Origin: Prochlorococcus marinus CUG1415
GTDB lineage: Bacteria > Cyanobacteriota > Cyanobacteriia > PCC-6307 > Cyanobiaceae
Direction of reading: 5' to 3'
Assembly (NCBI RefSeq): GCF_017696015.1
Contig: NZ_JAAORL010000001.1
Coordinates: forward strand, 930,001-994,000
DNA length: 64,000 nucleotides
This document shows, piece after piece, positions 60,341-64,000 of this stretch; the first letter of the stretch is position 1, and every line of letters begins with the position of its first letter. The notes beneath the pieces are model-generated. The model ran no database searches and was not told the origin of the DNA. It was given only the letters and a program-made list of their open reading frames with translations. Made by a program: the position numbers and the translations under genes.

Positions 60341-61891
60341 GTGAAATACATTTTTATAATTTTTTTTAGTTTTTGTGGTTTATTTTTTAATAATGGTTTA
60401 AAGGCTGCTGAAAAAATAAATATTAAGTTTGAAGAGATGGAAATCCCTCTTACTATAGAACAATTATCAAAATTAGAAAAATACAAAGATGATTCAACAG
60501 AATTAATAGATTGGTTAAAAAAAAATGGATTTATAAGAGTTTTTGAATTATCAAAATTTTTAAAATTTCCAGTTTTTAAAGAAGAGGGATTAAATAGAGA
60601 AATATTAAGAAGTTGGATAGGGCGTAAAATTCTTACAGAATTAAGCAAAAGCATTAAAGTTCCAAATGACAATAATGGAACAGAAATATATAATACTATA
60701 GAAAATTTATTAGATCAGAAAAAAGAAGTTTCAATTTTAGACATCATAAAGGCATTACCATCAGAAGAAATTTCCCTAGATATTGATAATGTAATTTTAA
60801 TTATTTCATCTTGGAAAAATGAATTATTAATGCAACAAGAACTTTTATCCAAATTAAATAAACTTGAAAAAACGAGCCAAAATTCCTTTAAAAATAAAGA
60901 AAAAAAATCAACTCTAGATCTAATAAAAATTGATAAAAAAATTTATGCTCCTCACCGAGTGAAACCTTTTGAAATTGAAATATGGAAAAGAAATAAAACA
61001 AATGATGATAAAGAACTGATAATTTTTATGCCAGGACTTGGAGGCGAAATTAATAATTTCAAATGGATAGGAAACGAATTGGCTAGAAGAGGTTGGCCAA
61101 TATTATTCATAGATCATAGAGGGAGTAATTTAGAATCATTCAAAGAAGTACTCTTAGGTAAGGAAACAATACCAGGAAGTGCAGACTTTTTCTTATATAG
61201 AATTAAAGATTTAGATGCGGTATTGAAAGCTAATGAAAATGGAGAATTTGGTTTACCTAATAATTCTTATATTTTAATGGGGCATTCACTTGGTGCTTTA
61301 ATAGCACTTTTATATGAAGGCAATAAACCTACTGATCAACTAGAGGACAAATGTGATTCGGCATTAGAAGACTTTGCGGTAACAAATTTATCTAAATTAC
61401 TTCAATGTCAGTTGAGCGAAATACCATTCCCTAAGAAAAATAACACTAATAAGGCCAGTGCGATTATAGGTTTTAATTCATTTGGCAGTTTAGTATGGCC
61501 AAAAGAAAATAGTACAGGCATTAAAACCCCAACTCTTCTAATAGGTGGTACGTATGACCTTATTACACCATTAATGAATGAACAATTTAGAGTTTTTTCT
61601 GCTTTAAATAATCCATCGAATAGATTTCTGATTATTGAAGGAGCAAGTCATTTCTCTCCAATAAGAATTAATAAAAGCTATGAAGAAAATAATGATGTAT
61701 TTAAAATAAATGAATCTTTTATTGGTACAGATCCAATATTAATACAAGATTTATCTACGAAATTCATAGTTGAATTTTTAAAAAATATTAAAGACCAAAA
61801 GATCCCTACAGTAGTTAAAAACCAAAGAGATTTGGGACTTGATTTCCATCTTTTAGATCTTGAAACAATAAAAGAAATTTCCGAAAATTAG
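60341..61891 (+). CDS. Secreted DUF1400 alpha/beta hydrolase
   Basis: 516 residues: a signal peptide (FIIFFSFCGLFFNNGLKAA), a DUF1400 domain at about 25-170 (helical, ELSKFLKFPVFKEEG), then an alpha/beta hydrolase with oxyanion region FMPGLGGE, nucleophile elbow GHSLGAL, an Asp region GGTYDLITPL and the His in EGASHFSPI. Probably a periplasmic esterase or lipase. It ends four bases inside the permease gene on the other strand. Confidence 0.87.
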   Translation: MKYIFIIFFSFCGLFFNNGLKAAEKINIKFEEMEIPLTIEQLSKLEKYKDDSTELIDWLKKNGFIRVFELSKFLKFPVFKEEGLNREILRSWIGRKILTELSKSIKVPNDNNGTEIYNTIENLLDQKKEVSILDIIKALPSEEISLDIDNVILIISSWKNELLMQQELLSKLNKLEKTSQNSFKNKEKKSTLDLIKIDKKIYAPHRVKPFEIEIWKRNKTNDDKELIIFMPGLGGEINNFKWIGNELARRGWPILFIDHRGSNLESFKEVLLGKETIPGSADFFLYRIKDLDAVLKANENGEFGLPNNSYILMGHSLGALIALLYEGNKPTDQLEDKCDSALEDFAVTNLSKLLQCQLSEIPFPKKNNTNKASAIIGFNSFGSLVWPKENSTGIKTPTLLIGGTYDLITPLMNEQFRVFSALNNPSNRFLIIEGASHFSPIRINKSYEENNDVFKINESFIGTDPILIQDLSTKFIVEFLKNIKDQKIPTVVKNQRDLGLDFHLLDLETIKEISEN

Positions 61892-62910
61892 TACTCTATT
61901 CGTGGATCTAAATATGCAATTAAAATATCTACGAAGAGATTTAATGAGACTATGAGCATAGAGGTAAAAATTACAATCCCTTGAACCAAGGTATAGTCTC
62001 TTTGAGAAATAGCTTCATGTAATCTTAAAGCTATACCAGGCCATGAAAAAGTTACCTCGAATAATAGAGCACCTCCTGCTAATGAGGCCATAGTCAAGCC
62101 AGAAATAGTGACAATTGGCAATAGAGCATTAGGCAATGCATGGTTTAAAAATATTTTTTTCCTTGATATTCCTCTACATATAGCAGCATTTACATAATCA
62201 CTTTTTAATGTCTTATCCAAATTTACTCTTAATGAGCGGCTGAATATACCACTTAATAAAAAGCCTAGGGTAATCGAAGGAAGTGCGAGATGATAAAGAC
62301 TATCTTTCAAGGCAATAATATTATTTGAAAGAATACTATCTAAAACAAGAAAACCTGTAATTTGAGGTTGTTGCTGAAATATTGGAAATCTCCCTCCAAT
62401 TGGGGAAATATTAAAAAATACAGAAAATAATAATTGCGCTAACATTGCACCCCAAAAAGGAGGGATCGCATATGTTGCAATTCCTAATATTCTCGAAATA
62501 TAATCAGTCTTTTTCCCTCTATTTCTTAAGCTAAGAAATCCCAATAGGAAACCTATTAGTGTGGCACTTAATATTGAAAAGAATCCAAGCTCAAGACTTG
62601 CAGGCAATGACTTAATAATAATATTTAGGACTGGCTCTTGGGTACTAAGAGATTGGCCAAAATCTAAGTGCAATATATTTTTAATATATGAAAAATATTG
62701 AGTTATTAAAGGATCATTTAGGCCCAATTTATTTCTTAGAAATTCCCTAGAAACCTCATCTGCACCAGATCCAAGTATTGCATCGACAGGATCACCGGGA
62801 GCAACTCTTAATAAAATAAAAACTAATGAAGAAATTATCCATAACATTATCGGTATTAATGAAATTTTTAATAAGGAATAATTTAGTAGTTTATTTAAAT
62901 TTCTACTCAT
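61888..62910 (-). CDS. Peptide/nickel-type ABC transporter permease (OppB/DppB family)
   Basis: 340 residues with six helices. The N-terminal VFILLRVAPGDPVDAILG and the FGQSLSTQEPV motif are the OppB/DppB entry; the EAA loop is near VNAAICRGISRKKIFLNHALPNALLP. It overlaps the solute-binding protein by eight bases. Confidence 0.92.
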   Translation of the reverse strand: MSRNLNKLLNYSLLKISLIPIMLWIISSLVFILLRVAPGDPVDAILGSGADEVSREFLRNKLGLNDPLITQYFSYIKNILHLDFGQSLSTQEPVLNIIIKSLPASLELGFFSILSATLIGFLLGFLSLRNRGKKTDYISRILGIATYAIPPFWGAMLAQLLFSVFFNISPIGGRFPIFQQQPQITGFLVLDSILSNNIIALKDSLYHLALPSITLGFLLSGIFSRSLRVNLDKTLKSDYVNAAICRGISRKKIFLNHALPNALLPIVTISGLTMASLAGGALLFEVTFSWPGIALRLHEAISQRDYTLVQGIVIFTSMLIVSLNLFVDILIAYLDPRIEY

Positions 62911-64000
62911 TAATTAACTCAAGATCACTCAATGAAATTATTCCTGCACCATTAAAAATAGGTTTTGATATTTTATATTGAGACCATGCTTTTTGAGATG
63001 ATATCCAAATAGGAATATAAGGTATTGAACTTGCTGCTATTTTTTCAATTTCAACAAGTTTTTCTAATCTTTTAATTCCACTTATTTTTTCACTCTCAAG
63101 AAATAAACTTTCCACTTTATTAGATCCCCAAAAACTACCGCTGTAAACTGATTCTCCTTTTTTACATATGCCATCAACTATTTCATTACAACTTAAAAGA
63201 GGGCTGAGATAGGCCTCTGGATCTGAATAAGCCCCAGTCCAATCGAGAAGAACTGCCGTATAAATTCCTAAACTTAGATTCTTATAAACTGTTGTAGATT
63301 CAACCCCATTGAGTTCAATATCAATACAATCTTTCAAAGAACTTTTAATTTCTTCTTGCCATGTCAGAGCAATAAGCTTGTCAGCTGGTACATTCGATCT
63401 ATAAGTAAGGGGTATTTTTAGAATATTTCCATTGCAATAATTTTCTTTTTGCAATAAACTTCTCGCTTCTAAATAATCATATTTAGGCCACAGTTCTTGA
63501 TTATCTTTTTTTAATATCGGAGGAATAATTGATCTAGTTGGCTTTCTTAATCCATAACTTACTTTCTCACTAATCAATTTTCTATTAAGACTTTTTGCCA
63601 AAGCCAGTCTTAAATTAAGATTACTTAAGGGATAAGAACTAGTTTTAAGGCTTATAAAACTTAATTCAGTGAAAGGGCTATTACCTTCTTTAAACTGTTT
63701 ATTTTTGCTTAAATTATTTAAACTTTTTCTCTGACTATCATCAATTGAATTTGATAAAAGCACGTCAATTTGTTTACTTTTTAAAGCCCCAAAAAGAGAG
63801 GATGAATTTGAATATCCCACAAAATTAACGCCGTTATTTAAGGGCTTTTCACCCCAATAATTCAAATATGGATCAATTGATTGAACTTCATTAGAAAAAC
63901 TGGTCAGCACATACTTGCCAGTACCAACGAATTTTTCATTTAGAAACTTATCAGAATATTGTTTGTAAAAGGTAGGAGATATTGGAGTTAAATTTACTGA
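62903..64000 (-). CDS. Peptide/nickel-type ABC solute-binding protein (family 5), partial
   Basis: The frame stays open to the window edge, so the N-terminus is missing; 365 residues are visible. NLRLALAKSLNRKLISEKVSYG, then PLTYRSNVPADKLIALTWQEEI, then AVLLDWTGAYSDPEAYLSPLLSC are family-5 motifs; the end ISSQKAWSQYKISKPIF is typical. It delivers oligopeptides or similar ligands to the permease that follows. Internal GTG codons are not starts. Confidence 0.9.
   Translation of the reverse strand, partial: SVNLTPISPTFYKQYSDKFLNEKFVGTGKYVLTSFSNEVQSIDPYLNYWGEKPLNNGVNFVGYSNSSSLFGALKSKQIDVLLSNSIDDSQRKSLNNLSKNKQFKEGNSPFTELSFISLKTSSYPLSNLNLRLALAKSLNRKLISEKVSYGLRKPTRSIIPPILKKDNQELWPKYDYLEARSLLQKENYCNGNILKIPLTYRSNVPADKLIALTWQEEIKSSLKDCIDIELNGVESTTVYKNLSLGIYTAVLLDWTGAYSDPEAYLSPLLSCNEIVDGICKKGESVYSGSFWGSNKVESLFLESEKISGIKRLEKLVEIEKIAASSIPYIPIWISSQKAWSQYKISKPIFNGAGIISLSDLELINE

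Overview
The window looks like the chromosome of a high-light-adapted Prochlorococcus or a very close marine picocyanobacterium. It is AT-rich (roughly 70% by eye), densely packed, and rich in genes of 30-130 codons. Cyanobacterial markers include Ycf36, a PetP-like DUF2862 protein, an Ssl1498-type protein, a PAP/fibrillin protein, DUF1651/DUF2839/Nif11-like small proteins and a compact zinc regulon. Assignments are from reading translated sequence; no database was searched.

Layout. 1-1.6 kb: ycf36 and an asparaginase II gene, then the initiator tRNA gene and its terminator. 1.7-7 kb: a probable mobile island, with a tyrosine recombinase directly behind the tRNA, a small HTH protein, and a strand-mixed set of tiny secreted, membrane or acidic proteins. 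Two of these sit behind a duplicated terminator-like repeat, and tRNA-like fragments near 6.6-6.8 kb may mark the far end. 7.4-16.3 kb: a PetP-like gene, a three-gene ABC-2 exporter, a TSUP permease, an HNH nuclease, a phosphoribosyltransferase/deoxyribosyltransferase pair and rpsU. 16.4-31.8 kb: an HhH protein, a uridine-kinase-like gene, a divergent MTHFR-like protein, peptidase E, a GNAT acetyltransferase, DUF3303 and DCC proteins, an MBL hydrolase, pepN, purT, a glutathione peroxidase and a repeat-rich TatA-like gene broken by a repeat contraction. 32-45 kb: dus, DUF2470, a thioesterase, a membrane-anchored Mrr-like nuclease, a MAPEG protein, PAP/fibrillin, TM2, OsmC and DUF1499 proteins, many small proteins and two disrupted genes.

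45.2-51 kb is a zinc block: znuB and znuC on the minus strand with zur facing them in between, then znuA with a His-rich repeat loop, a COG0523 (CobW-type) GTPase and an overlapping WD40 gene. Zur-box-like palindromes lie before znuA and, more weakly, before the GTPase gene. Together they would import, sense and allocate zinc.

52.7-56.6 kb carries the circularly permuted ATP-grasp / alpha-E / transglutaminase trio followed by a cupin-like gene. 56.7-64 kb has a secreted pentapeptide-repeat protein, a PfkB kinase, a DUF2834 protein, an MFS transporter divergent from a secreted DUF1400 alpha/beta hydrolase, and an OppB-type permease with its solute-binding protein, which runs off the right edge.

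Strongest second-look items: the tRNA-adjacent island with terminator-linked gene modules, the 22-bp repeat contraction that frameshifts the TatA-like gene, the doubly frameshifted gene at 37.2-37.6 kb, a secreted protein with no start codon other than AUU, a Yfr1-like motif in a hairpin loop, and an RNA/micro-ORF locus at 51.4-51.7 kb.
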